Source of the DNA: Lepas anatifera
Taxonomy: Eukaryota; Arthropoda; Thecostraca; Lepadidae
Length of the DNA stretch: 64,000 nucleotides
Reading direction: 5' to 3'
Assembly: GCA_034440635.1 (NCBI GenBank)
Contig: JAOTON010000765.1
Span: forward strand, 124,001 to 188,000
The notes beneath the pieces are model-generated. The model did no database searches. It was not told the origin of the DNA and worked only from the letters and a program-made list of their open reading frames with translations. The translations under genes were made by a program, and so were the position numbers. This document shows, piece after piece, positions 47,143 through 58,824 of the stretch (the stretch's first letter is position 1; each line of letters opens with the position of its first letter).

Positions 47143-48250
47143 TTAGTATGCATCTATGAATATTTTTTTGATGACTTTTTTGAAAAATGGTTTAGAGAAG
47201 GGTATGTCATGAATATTGGGAATATTCCTAGCTATGATATCATTCCAGATCCGTGGGCAGGTAATTGGAAATGCAAATGATCTGTAGACTGTTTCCGCAG
47301 CAGGCTCCCGGAAATGGACAACTCGGCGCATGTATCTAGTTGAATTGTGAAAGTGGAATGAGTCTGTGAATGCTACGGGTAATTTCCCTTGAATAAAGCT
47401 ATGGAGTACTAAGATATTTGCTGTTTTATTAAGTCTGGAAATTTAAGAAGATTGAGCCTTTTGAAGATGGGGCCGGAGGGTGCTCGAGGTTCTGCTGAGT
47501 CTATTAGTCGAATTATTCGTTTTTGTAGGTTGATTACCCTAGTTATATTGGTCTGGAAGTTACTTCCCCAAATGAGAGCGTTATAACTTAGATATGGGAG
47601 AATTAGGGCATTATATAGAAGGAGGAGTGTTTTCTTATCAAGTATGAATTTGACCCTCGCAACCATTCCAATGTTTCGTCTTAAAGTATTACAGGTTTCA
47701 GTGATGTGATTTTTCCATTTGAGGTTCTCATCAATGGTGACACCCAAATATTTTATTGAGTCTGATCGCGAAATTTGAGCGCCGTTTAGGTGAAGTGTTA
47801 GATTTGGCATTTTGTCAATTATAGAGTATATTTGGTAGAATGTTTTGGATGTGTTTAGTGTTAGTCTATTGGCACAAAGCCAGTCACATATTTTGGGGGT
47901 TACCTGATTTATTTCATGTTCAATATCAAAAAGTGTATTACCTGAGAAGAAAATTGATGTATCATCTGCAAACTGAAAATAATTGGGAATTGTAGAGGAT
48001 TTGAAGATATCATTAATATAGATTATGAATAGGACTGGACCTAGAATAGACCCCTGAGGTACACCTGTGGAAACAATTTTAGGAGAAGACATACAATTCA
48101 GGCTTTCTAACTTAGTGATTTGTACCCTGTTTTCAAGATATGATTGAAACATTTTCAAGGACCCATTTCTTATGCCATACCTACACATTTTCCTAAGTAA
48201 AATTTTGTGATCAACCGTATCGAACGCTTTTTTAAATCCAAATCTATAAA
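47143..48250 (-). pseudogene. 5'-truncated LINE (non-LTR) reverse transcriptase
   Basis: 47409-48188 encodes most of an RT domain: GVPQGSILGPVLFIIYINDI, then the catalytic FADDTSI, then ICDWLCANRLTLN and KYLGVTIDENLKW. The motif A segment AFDTVDHKIL lies just upstream at about 48190-48235, but 'IDLDLKK' before it is one base out of frame, in an A-run near 48230. The C-terminus continues in another frame at 47331-47143 (RRVVHFREPAAETVYRSF). The copy is truncated 5' of about 48250 with no endonuclease, and it has at least two frameshifts, so it is dead. Confidence 0.85.
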
Positions 48251-48589
48251 TCTAAAAGACTTATTAGCGCTGCGGCCAGGCCCGATCAATCTAAAGATTA
48301 TAATTAATAATTGTTCGTTATTGCATGATTGCATTGCAGCGACAATGATACAAGAAAAAGATACGGGTAGCGCGATCCAGAGGAGCCTCTTTTGAGGCAT
48401 GACAAAAGGTTTTGGTGGTTTTAAGGACGAGGAGATTGTCGCCGGTCCGGTCTCGTGATCAACAAAACAATATCGTGGGTTATCTGTACGTAAAATATTT
48501 AGAGCATTTGATGTGGTCAATTGAGATTTTCTCAGAGGAAAAAATGTATGAGTGAAATTTAATGAAACAATTTTAATTTTTGCCATACA

Positions 48590-49323
48590 TCGTTGCTGGG
48601 CACCAATGCTTATTGAGGTTTTGTGTAGTGAGTGTAGTGAGTTAGTCAGGCACTAATCCCATCAAATATGGGCAATGCATTTAATGTTTCCGTTCTGCAT
48701 TAATTAGGTTCACGAAGTTGGCAGAAAGCAAATTGTATGCTTAATTGATAACTATTCATTTTGGCCTGCTATTATAGCTGTGGTCTCATTCAGTCTGTCG
48801 ACACCAATCAGCGAGCAGCATTGAGTCGATGTCACATGACTATAGCCTCTCCCTGAGAACAAATCATAGAACCAATTGTAGATTTACAGGCTGACAACCT
48901 GCTGTGGTGCTGCTGGATGAAACAGTAAAAGCAGAACAGTGGCAGCGCACTATTTTGTGATTGGTAGATAAGTATTCTGGTTGATTTTTGTTTGATAAGC
49001 AGTAGCACATACTAGAGGCAGTCGCGGCACTGATATTTCTTTTCTAGAGGAGAGGCTCGAGGGCCTGCAGACAGGACTGTGCTGACAGATGGAACAAGGC
49101 TTATGAGTAGTGTCAATGCCAAAAAAATCCTCATTTTATTGTTGCACAGGTCAACTTGTGTACCAAAATGGGTGAAAATGATTGGCGATGGCAATTTTCC
49201 AATGATTGTTTAGGCATATTATTTTTGAATGTCCCATATTCGCTCTCTTTTTGGTCTAACTTTCTGTTTACAATATCTGTGCACTCTAGTAAAATTCTAT
49301 ATCAAGCCTGCAATTTGAATTAC
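48590..49323. other. Interval without a recognised gene
   Basis: AT-rich unique-looking DNA; no domain, array or terminal repeat was identified. Confidence 0.5.
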
Positions 49324-49476
49324 AAATTTCGGTACTGCTAGGGGAGACGTCTCAGCTTTGCCAGATAGAGACATTGGGTTTTGCGTGGAGCCAAAAATTC
49401 CCAAGATTTCTAAATTTCCCCAGATTCCCGGGATCTCCACATGAGAAGCTTGGGCGAGGGATTCTTGGTATGGGCG

Positions 49477-49666
49477 CATGGGCGTCGAAAGCGGGGGAGG
49501 GGGGACGCGTCCCCCTATTGGCCTGCCAGGGGGAACATCCCCCAGAATTTCTGTGTCGATGGTCATTAACGTTGTCAGGTACCGAATATGCTCAAAATTC
49601 GCCTCCCCGGTCACTCGCAGCCCGGGTCTGTCCCCCCCCTGCGAAAATTCCGTGGCGGTGCCCCTG
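49477..49666. mobile_element. ~190-bp hAT-like MITE (copy 3 of 3) nested in the left arm
   Basis: The octamers tatgggcg (49469-49476) and catgggcg (49667-49674) flank it (7/8). The left end is CATGGGCGTCGAAAGC and the reversed right end is CAGGGGCACCGCCACGG. Confidence 0.75.
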
Positions 49667-49679
49667 CATGGGCGTATCC

Positions 49680-51525
49680 AGGGAAGTGGACTCAGGCCAT
49701 GGGCAGCTCCAGGGAAGGGTAGAAGACGGGACCCAACAAAATTAAGCATGTGTCATAGGCGGATACAGGAAGAAAAATGTTAGGGCGCACCACGGAGCAG
49801 GGCATTCCTGGCGTAGGCGTATCTAGAGAAGGGGATTTAGGCCATAAGCGGATCCAGGGGAGGGAATTTCCTCCACTGGTTCCGCTTATGGCCTAAACTC
49901 GCCTCCCCGGTTAATTAGGGACGTCCCTAATTAATTAGGTGGGTCCCTGTAAAACAATGCATTCCGGTCACAGGCGGATTCAGAAGAGTTACCGTGCTCT
50001 ACAGAGCAAGGGATTTCTGGCATAGGCACACCCAGGCTAGGGGATTTAGGCCATGGGCGGATCCAGGGGAGGGAATTAGGTGGATCCCTATAAAATAAAG
50101 CATTCCAGTCACAGGCGGATTCAGGAGAGTTGCAGTGCTCTACAGAGCAAGGGATTCCTGGCATAGGCGCATCTAAGGTAGAGGATTTAGGCCATGGGCG
50201 GATCTAGGGGACGAATTTAAGTGGGTCCCTGTAAAACAAAGCATTCTTGTCATAGGTGGATTCAGGAGAGTACCAGTGCCCTACAGAGCAAGGGATTTCT
50301 GGCATAGGCACACCCAGGCTAGGGGATTTAGGCCATGGGCGGATCCAGGGGAGGGAATTAGGTGGATCCCTATAAAATAAAGCATTCCAGTCTCAGGCGG
50401 ATTCAGGAAAGTTGCAGCGCTCTACAGAGCAAGGGATTTCTGTCATAGGCACACCCAGGCTAGGGGATTTAGGCCATGGGCGGATCCAGGGGAGGGAATT
50501 AGGTGGATCCCTATAAAATAAAGCATTCCAGTCACAGGCGGATTCAGGAAAGTTGCAGTGCTCTACAGAGCAAGGGATTCCTGGCATAGGCACATCCAGG
50601 CTAGGGGATTTAGGTCATGGGTGGATCCAGGAGAGAGATTTAGGTGGGTCCCTGTAAAACAAAGCATTCCAGTCATAGGCGGATTCAGGAGAGTTGCAGT
50701 GCTCTACAGGGCAAGGGATTCCTGGCATAGACGCATCTAAGGTAGAGGATTTAGGCCATGGGCGGATCCAGGGGACGGATTTAAGTGAGTCCCAGTAAAA
50801 CAAAGCATTCCTGTCATAGGTGGATTCAGGAGAGTGCCAGTGCCCTACAGAGCAAGGGATTCCTGGAATAGGCGCATCCAGGTTAGGGGATTTAGGCCAA
50901 GGGCGGATCAAGGGAAGGAGACGGGACCCTGTAAAACTAAGTACACTCGTCATAGGCGGATTCAGGAGGGTTGCGGTGAACTACAGAGCAGGGAATTCCT
51001 GGCATCAGTGGATCTAGAGAAGGGGATATAGGCCATGGGCGGATCCAGGAAGGGGGAAGAAGAGCAGACCCTATAAAGCAAAGCATACAGGTCATAGGTG
51101 GATTCAGGATGGTTTCAGTGCACTACAGAGTAAGGAATTCCTGGCATACGCGCTTCCAGGGTAGGGATTTAGGCCATGGGCGGATCCAGGAAAGTGGAAG
51201 AAGAGGGACCCTGTAAAACAAAGTATACGTGTCAGGCGGGTTCAGGAGTAGATAATGCTTAAGTGCACTACAGGGCAGAGGATTCCTGGCCTAGGGGATC
51301 TAGAGATTAAAGTGCACTACAGGGCAGGGGATTCCTGGCATAGGGGATCTAGAGATAGGGATTTAGGCCTTGGCTGGATCCAGGGAAGGGGAAGTAGGCG
51401 GGACTCTGTAAAATAAAGAATACGAGTCACAGGCAGCTACAGGAGGGTTGCAGTGCACTACAGGGTAAGGGATTCCTGGCATAGGCGCATCCCGGGAGGG
51501 GATTTAGGCCATGGGCGGATCCTTT
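49680..51525. repeat. Left arm: ~141-bp tandem array
   Basis: The 'gcattcc' mark of successive units falls at 49959, 50100, 50241, 50382, 50523, 50665 and 50806, a spacing of 141. Each unit contains three terminus-like motifs in the same orientation: ggcataggcgcatccagg, ggccatgggcggatccagg and gtcataggcggattcagg. Confidence 0.9.
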
Positions 51526-51977
51526 TTACCGTGTCCCGTCTGCTTCTATTCCCTGGATTCGCCTATGGCCTAAAATCTTTCCTCTGGACCTGCCCATGCC
51601 AGGAATCCCGTGCTCTGTGGTGCACCGTAGCAGTTTCCCCTGAATCTGCCCATGACTCGTATACTTGGTTTTACAGTATCCCGTCTGTTTCTCTTTCCTG
51701 GATTCGCCCCTGGCCTAGATCCCCTTCCCTGGAAGCGCCTATGCCAGGACTTCCTTGCTCTGTAATGCACCGCAACGCTCATAAGTACGCCTATCAAACA
51801 AATGCCTTATATTTTTGGGTACCCTCTACTCAGTGGCGGCGGATGCTCTTTTCGGATGGGGGGGCAAGATTTTTTCCAGGGGGCCCCCTTGACGATTGGG
51901 CCCCCTCGGCAGCAAGGGCCCCCTAAAAACTGCGATGGATTGGTTGGGATTGCTGCCTGAGGTCAGAGGCATAAGCG

Positions 51978-52111
51978 CAGGGGCGGATACAGGGGGCTGA
52001 TGGGGCTTCAGCCTCACTGTGTCATTTTCGCAATTTTTTGCCCTGTTCCCCCTTTTTCGCCATTTTTCAAAGCTCAGTGACTCCCCCAGCAAAATCCTGG
52101 TTCCGCTCCTG
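51978..52111. mobile_element. hAT MITE, 134 bp, third-level nested
   Basis: A perfect 8-bp target duplication, cataagcg, lies at 51970-51977 and 52112-52119. The left terminus is CAGGGGCGGATACAGG and the reversed right terminus is CAGGAGCGGAACCAGG. Confidence 0.9.
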
Positions 52112-52161
52112 CATAAGCGTCACAAATGTTAAAAGTTATATTTGGCCCAGTACAAAAAAAG

Positions 52162-52380
52162 CTATTCCTCCCTATTGTTTAGTTGGCCCGTGTAAAAAAT
52201 GGTTTTGCCTTCCCGTTCGATTTTCCACACGATCTCGGATTCCAGGCTGGAATATGTTTCCTGTAGTGCAGCAAAATAAGCAGCGTATTTGACATGTAGA
52301 TGTCGAAATATGGATCTGCGTTTTATAGGTTCACGTAAGCCTCGGACATTGGACGTCAAAGCTTTAAGCTCCAGCGTCAC
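52162..52380 (-). pseudogene. N-terminal fragment of a LINE apurinic/apyrimidinic endonuclease
   Basis: The frame reads LKALTSNVRGLREPIKRRSI and then ALQETYSS, the first two conserved blocks (SxNVRGL and xLQETxS) of the endonuclease that opens ORF2 of L1/Tx1-like LINEs. It stops after about 72 residues; the catalytic C-terminal part and the RT are absent. It lies inside the satellite-carrying hAT-type element. Confidence 0.7.
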
Positions 52381-52619
52381 GTTAGGAGTTTAGCAAAATT
52401 ATAATAACGGTACAACAACGGCCTTCCGAGGCAAATAGTTCTTCTTTTAAAAAGTGAATGCTGTTTGTTCGTATGCATCTACATCATAAAACATGGTAGG
52501 TAAAACACGAATTATTATATACGTTTTTTTTTAAATTCCGTCTCCTGCAGAATGAGAACTGGGGGCGCTTTGATGCTGTCGTCTATATCGGCACAGAAAA
52601 AACGCTAATGACAGGCATA

Positions 52620-53540
52620 CTGACTTGAGCACACACAAGACCCAGCTCGGGGCCCTGAGACACAGCTCGGGGGGCTCCTAGCTTGAGCTTGGGGGCTCCT
52701 AGAGATCAAGCTCGAAGGCCACTGAGCCCCCCAAGCTCACGGCCCCTGAGACCTAGTTTGGGGGCATCTGACACAAAGCTTGGAGGCCCTTGAAACCAAG
52801 CTCAAGGCCACCTTAGACCAATCTCGGAGGCTGCCTGAGACCAAATTCGGAGCCCTGAGACACAGCTCGGGGGCCCCCTGCAACCAAGCTTGTGGGGCTC
52901 CTAGAGATCAAGCTCGAATGCCTCCGAGTCTAAGCTCAGGGGGTCCTGAGACCAAGCTCGGGGGCCTCTGAGACCAAGCTTGGCGGCCTCTGACACCAAG
53001 CTTGGAGGCCCTGAAACCAAGCTAAAGGTCCCTTAAGATCATTCTCGGGGGCCCCTTAGACCAATCTGGGAAGCCCCCTTATACCCATATTGGAGGGCCC
53101 TGAGACCAATCTCGGAACCTCCATGAGGTTACGTTCGGGAGCCCCCTGAGACTAAGCTTGGAGGGCCCCTGAGACCAAACTCGGGGGGCCTTAGACAAGC
53201 TCCGGAGCCCCTTAGACAATCTCGGGGCCCTGAGACCGAGCTCGGGGAGCTCCCTTAAGGCTAAGCTTGGGTGCCCTGAGACCAGCCTTGGGGGCCCCTT
53301 AGACTAAGCTTGGGGGTCCCTGAGACAAAATTCGGGGGGCGAGGAACAGCTCGGGGCCCCTGAGACAAAGTGGGGGCCCTGATTCCAGGCTCGGGGACCT
53401 TTAGACCAAGATCTGGCCCCTGAGGCCAGTCTCGGGCCCTTTAGGCTAATCTTGGGCCCCTAAAGGCCAAGTTAGAGGGTCCCAAGCCCAAGCTCAGGGC
53501 CCCCAGATAAAGCTCGGACACTGTCCAAATCGAGAAACTG
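52620..53540. repeat. Minisatellite, ~22-bp 'gagaccaagctcgggggccc' units
   Basis: About 40 diverged units. The sequence character matches 9720-10440 and 21520-21925. Confidence 0.85.
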
Positions 53541-55359
53541 TTGAGGGCTCAGTCAGGTCATTCATGAACTTTCAGAACAGAACCAAGCTAAAATTGCGTT
53601 TTTTACAGGGGGCCCCCTCTGATAATTTGGGGGGGTGGCAACTCCCCCCCCTTGCCCCCCTTTATCCGCCGCCACTGCCTCTACTTCCCTACCATGGATC
53701 CGCCCATGGCCTAAATCCCCCTTCTCTGGATCCGCCTATACCAGAAATTTATTGCTCAATAGTGCACCGCAACCCCCTGAATCTGCCTATGACACGTCTG
53801 CTTCTTTACATGGTCCTGCCTTCTTTCCCTTCCCTGGATCCGCCCATGGCCTCAACCCCCTTCTCTGGATCTGCCTATACCAGGAATTAATTCCTTAATC
53901 CGCCTATGCCACGTATGCTTCCTTTACAGGGTCTTGTCTTCTTCCCTGGATCTGCCTATGGCCTAAATCCCCTTCTCTGGATTTGCCTATGCCAGGAATT
54001 CAATCCTCAATCCGCCTATGACACGTATGCTTTCTTTACAGGGTCCTGTCTTTTTACCCTTTCCTGGATCCTCCTATGGCCTAATTCCCCCTTCTCTGGA
54101 TCCGCCTATTCCAGGAATGCATTCCTTAATCCGCCTATGACACGTATGTTTTCTTTACAGGGTCCTGTCTTTTCCCTCTTCCCTGGATCCGCCTACGGCC
54201 TAAATCCCCTTCTCTGGATTCGCACCTATGCCAGGAATTCAATACTTAATCCGCCCATGACACGTATGCTTTCTTTACAGGGTCTTATCTTCTTCCCCTT
54301 TCCTAGATCCGCCTATGACCTAAATCCTCTTCTCTGGATCCGCCTATGCGAGGAATTCATTCCTTAATCCGCCTATGACACGTATGTTTTCTTTACAGGG
54401 TCCTGTCTTTTTTCCCTTTCCTGGATCCGCCCATGGCCTTAATACCCCTTCTCTGGATCCGCCTATGCCAGGAATTCATTCCTTAATCTGCCTATGACAC
54501 GTATGTTTTCTTTACAGGGTCCTGTCTTTTTCCCCTTCCCTGGATCCGCCCATGGCCTTAATCCCTTTCCCTGGATGCGCCTATGGCCTAAATCCCCTTC
54601 TCTGGATCCGCCTATGACAGGAATTCATTCCTTAATCCGCATGTGACACGTATGCTTTCTTTACAGGGTCCTGTCTTTTTCCCCTTCCCTGGATCCGCCC
54701 ATGGCCTTAATCCCCTTCCCTGGATCCGTCTATGGCCTAAATCCCCTTCTCTGGATCCGCCTATGCCAGGAATTCATTCCTTAATCCGCCTATGACACGT
54801 CTGCTTTCTTTACAGGGTTTTGTCTTCTTCCCCTTCCCTGGATCCGCCCATGGCCTTAATACCTTCCCTGGATCCGCCTATGCCAGGAATTCATTCCTTA
54901 ATCCGCCTATGACACGTCTGCTTTCTTTACATGGTTTTGTCTTCTTCCCCTTCCCTGGATCCGCCCATGGCCTTAATGCCTTTCCTGGATACGCCTATGC
55001 CAGGAATCCCTTGCATAAAGTGCACCTTCACTCTTTCTCTTACCTGGATCGGCCTATGAAACGCATGCCTATTTCGTCGGATCCCATCTACTTCCCTTCC
55101 CTGGATCCACCCATGGCCTAATTCCCTTCCCTGGATACGCCTATGCCAGGAATCCTTTGCTCTGTAGTGCACCTGAACTTCCCCCTCTTGAATCCGCCTA
55201 TGGGCCGAAATCTCTTCCCTGAATTCCCTTTCTCAGGGGGAAAACCTGGGAAACTGGGGAAATTTCTGGGTCTTGGGAATTTTCTCTTCCAGTGATGAAC
55301 CCCACGTTTCTATCTGGCAAAGCTGAGACGTCTGCCCTAGTTATACCCAAATTTCTACC

Positions 55360-56155
55360 TGTTACAAATACTAGTTCTGCACAATGTGTGCATGCTAGTG
55401 CATTTTCTGATTAGTTTACCTTCTTTTAAGTATGAAAATGTTTTTGATAATTTCACATATTGAAACAGATTTTACCATTTATTTTGGTACCATGCAGTAC
55501 ATAATAGTTTGTGTACTCTTATCCACTTCTCGGATGAAGTTACTCATATTTCAAGTGCTACTGTTTGTTTCCAGACATGAAAGTGGCTGTAGCATGAATT
55601 CATCCATCTGCCCTCTGCAAATGCCCATCTGCATGTTTTTTTATAATTGCTATTTAAAATAAACCGAAGAAAAACTAGGATAAGATGTATTATGATTTGA
55701 AACACTAGGAATGTACCCAGCCAATACAAAAATATAATTGTGAACAAAGAGTATGGATAGACATATAGGAATGACAGGAGGGCAATCTTGGGTGATGCAA
55801 TTTTTTGTGTTTTCCTAGAGGGATATGTGAAAGATTAGGCTGGTCACTTCAGAGAGAAAATTTTTTTACTAGAAAACCTGTCTTTTGTAGCTGCTGTATA
55901 TCATCAAACTATCATCCCAATCAATGGACCAGCTTGTGTATGATCATTTTGTTTGTTACTTTGAATGGGATGAACCCAATCAGATCGATTCTTCCATAGA
56001 CCTGAAATTTGAAATATTTGTTTTCTATTGTGGGCCAGTTTGGAAATAATGTATTATAATTTATAAAAAATCATGATTTTGCATGGTTCCACCCAACCCC
56101 TCCAAAAACCCATGATCTAGAGTATAGATCGTCTTTGGGGACGTCTTTCTTCTTG

Positions 56156-56191
<36 letters not shown>

Positions 56192-56300
56192 TTTTATATG
56201 TTTAAAACAAGATGCAATGATATCTTGTTTGCTTTCATTGTGAGCTTGTGATATTTTATTTGTACTCTTTATTGGTCCCATCTGTTCCTGCTGTGAAAAT
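55360..56300. other. AT-rich interval with an (AT)n microsatellite
   Basis: (AT)n of about 30 bp at 56158-56188. No gene was recognised. Confidence 0.6.
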
Positions 56301-56311
56301 GTCTTCTAATT

Positions 56312-56551
56312 TAAGAAGGGGCTACCCCAGAAAGCTGAATGCAAAACAGAAATAATCAGGTGCTGCCCCTCGACAGTGAGTGACTATCGCCATTTACGCC
56401 TGCTGCTGGAAGACAAGCTTCAGAGGACGAGCAATGGAATTCTAGAGTTGGCAGAGTACCACAGCCAGCAGTTTTCTGCATTGAACACGAACCTGTCTGA
56501 GTGCACCTCGGTCGTCTACCTGTGTGCCCGCAGTATACGTTCATGTGTGTG
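56312..56551 (+). other. Candidate exon, unassigned
   Basis: One plus-strand frame stays open from about 56305 to a consensus donor GTAAGT at about 56552. It encodes DYRHLRLLLEDKLQRTS and a Glu/Gln/Leu-rich stretch that looks coding in composition and could form a helix. An acceptor-like 'cttctaatttaag' precedes it. No family is recognised, and the minus strand is open here too. Confidence 0.25.
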
Positions 56552-56599
56552 CGTAAGTGGTATTTATCGCCGTATATCAAGGCACATCCTCTGAGGACC

Positions 56600-58388
56600 T
56601 CAGTAAAACATACCATTAAAAGTACTTTTTAGCTTCAAGGTAAAAAAACACGTAATGCAACAGGTCTTTATAGTAAAAAATCAAGTGGTCAGATTTTGTT
56701 GGTGGTCGTAAGTGTGAAAGTCGGCGAAAATGATAAGTGACTACTTTGGGCTCACACTATTGCGGTGAAAATTTTATCAAATCGTGTAGCACTTATTGTG
56801 GACAGATGCAAAATCTGTTATGCTTTTGATGTACGTTCAGTATTTGGTTCGCTCCCACCCTTCTTAGAGGCTGCACTTCAAGGACTGGAAGCTAGAAGCC
56901 GCATACCCACTGGTGGGTTCAGGGAAAAATTTACTTTCCTCCCAAACTCTGCGATTTTCGCCGATCTTTAAAACATTTTTATTCACGATTTTGAACCCTG
57001 TCTTCCCCCCCACAAAAAAACATTGGCCTGGATCCATCACTGACGTACTGAGTTATATCCTCTAGTTCACGTTGCGATCGGAAGATTGCTCTTTGGGGAC
57101 TCGCAGACCTGATTGTTGCACGCGTTTCTCACCTGCCGAGGGTTATCACTCGCTTTTATTTTCCTGGTAGGTTATATTTTCTCATGTTTTTGTGAGTCTG
57201 AATATAAGCCTCATTGATCAACTGATATCTGTTGGTTTTTAAAAGTAGATGAATCTTGCATTGCGTAGCCGAGGAGCATGATTATAAATTGGTAAGATGT
57301 TTCATGGCTTTGCATCTCGAATTCCTGATTAATGGAACCTGTGATCACACTGTGATCACATATTCGGGCACAGCCCCTCGTCAGAATCCTCATAATACAA
57401 TAAGCGAAAACTTGTGGGCAGTGTGACCAAGGCTTGCAATTTAGATCTGATATGGAACTCGGTTGCTAAAATAATGTAGTTCAGTACTGGAATATTCGAA
57501 TATTGGAACTCGATTCGAGGATATCCTAGCACTCTGACTAAACATTTATGTGTTCACCTATTATATTATGAGAATTGTGGTGAAGGGATGTACCTGAATA
57601 TTTATCAGTGTATTAGCCCCATTTTGCAACCATGATTCGAGGAGGCTGGTCATGAAACATCTTATCAACGTAGATAATCTAATAAACAATCTAATAAAAA
57701 TAACGGTTAATATACTATTTTATATAATAATATGATGTTATGTGAAGTGCTTCTGCGACTATTATGAGAAAGGACCGTTTCCAAACTCCGAAGTATTAAA
57801 AATAAAAGCTTATCATTTTCATAAACAAATGTCATTCAAGATGCCAGCAGCTTGCTTGTCTTAAAGCCGCAATGCGTATTCTTAGATTTAGGCTCCGTCA
57901 CTACCAATGTTAAGATTAATTGTAGAATCCCTTTTATTTAATACGAACTGTTCCAGGTTAGAATTTTGAGGTATATTTTCTTGATGCACCCGGATCAGAA
58001 ACTAACTCAACTTGAAGTAAAAAAGGATGTATTCTTAAATCTTGTATATCTATATACAAAAAAATTGAACTAGCTACCACCACGGACAGAGAAGTGAGGT
58101 GGTCAGTCCATCTCCAACCTGCAGCACACAACAAACGTTCCCCCTGAAACAAAAAGTGATCAGGTTTGGGTTCGTGGTGCGTTCCACACTTGGTGGCTGC
58201 ACATATTTTTTGTTAGTTAATCCAAGGATCGTGGTGACTGCTCTTTGGTTCCCCAGTTCTGACGCATATCAAGAGTTATTCTTCCTTATCACATTCAGCT
58301 ATTCTCCGGTTCTCTAGACTACGTGTTTTAAATTCTCCGGGGACCAAAGGATTAAAATTATGTCAAATATTTAGATGTCGACGGACAC
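56600..58388. other. Interval without a recognised gene
   Basis: AT-rich sequence. 56895-57041 resembles a degraded MITE (ends 'cactggtgggttcaggg' and 'ggatccatcactg') without a target duplication. 57350-57390 ('tattcgggcacagcccctcgtcagaatcct') recurs near 11010-11040. Confidence 0.45.
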
Positions 58389-58760
58389 ATTAATCTGATT
58401 GATTGATTGAGTGTTCCGGCCATACGGGGGAGGGTGCCCTTGTAGGCGCCCCAACCGCCGCACGAACATCGCCAGCCGTTGCGGGTCCGCCAGCGCCTCC
58501 CGGATGGGCGGGTCGTCCCGTCGAAATATGTCCCAGCGCAGGTCAGTGCACGCAGGGCACTGGGTCAGAAGCTGGTGGAGGGCCTCGTCCTCTCCGTCGT
58601 CGCATTCCCGGCACGTGGCTTCCGGGTCCAGGCCGATCCTCTTTCGGTAGCTGCACAGGAGAAAGGAGTGGCCAGTGCGCAGGCCCCCGCCTCCACACTC
58701 TCCTGCCGTGAAAGGCCCAGACGGTCTTTTAGGGTGGTCCGTCCTGGGACACCGCCACAT
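58389..58760 (-). pseudogene. 3' end of a non-LTR retrotransposon
   Basis: The frame contains GLRTGHSFLLCSYRKRIGL followed by CRECDDGEDEALHQLLTQCP, the Cys/His knuckle at the C-terminus of LINE polymerases. It ends in a short (CAAT)n tail (58389-58402 read in reverse), the expected 3' end. An earlier part lies in another frame (58565-58774), so the copy is both truncated and frameshifted. Confidence 0.7.
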
Positions 58761-58824
58761 TTAATCTCGAACACGTTTTATCTCGTACGGATTAAGGTTT
58801 TATCTCCTTGTTTTACCAGATAAA

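Larger units (their letters stand above)
51831..53677. mobile_element. Satellite-carrying hAT-type element, 1.85 kb, inserted in the foldback
   Basis: A perfect 8-bp target duplication, cctctact, lies at 51823-51830 and 53678-53685. The termini CAGTGGCGGCGGAT are perfect inverted repeats over 14 bp. It carries a nested MITE, a LINE endonuclease fragment and a minisatellite. No transposase. Confidence 0.9.
51526..55240. repeat. Right arm: ~115-145-bp tandem array, inverse orientation
   Basis: The units ('ctggatccgcccatggcc', 'ctggatccgcctatgccagg', 'ttaatccgcctatgacacg') are reverse complements of the left-arm unit. The array runs 51526-51822, is interrupted by the hAT-type element, and resumes at 53686. 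Confidence 0.9.
49324..55354. mobile_element. Giant foldback palindrome with tandem-repeat arms, ~6 kb
   Basis: The outer ~115 bp at 49324-49440 is matched in reverse by 55240-55354 ('gacgtctcagctttgccagatag', 'aaaattcccaaga', 'aaatttccccag'). Inside lie tandem arrays of one repeat family in opposite orientations, switching near 51525. Removing the hAT-type insertion at 51831-53677 leaves two arms of about 2.0 kb each. This matches the architecture of Foldback-type elements: long inverted repeats made of internal tandem repeats. No target duplication was recognised at the outer ends, and no gene of its own was found. Confidence 0.7.

Noticed and set aside
49324..55354. Target-site duplication at the outer ends of the foldback
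   Set aside because: Flanks just outside both ends do not match over any length I could see, so transposition of the whole palindrome is not proven here.
56895..57041. A further hAT MITE with ends 'cactggtgggttcagg' and 'ggatccatcactg'
   Set aside because: The flanking octamers do not match, so it was listed only as a possible degraded copy.
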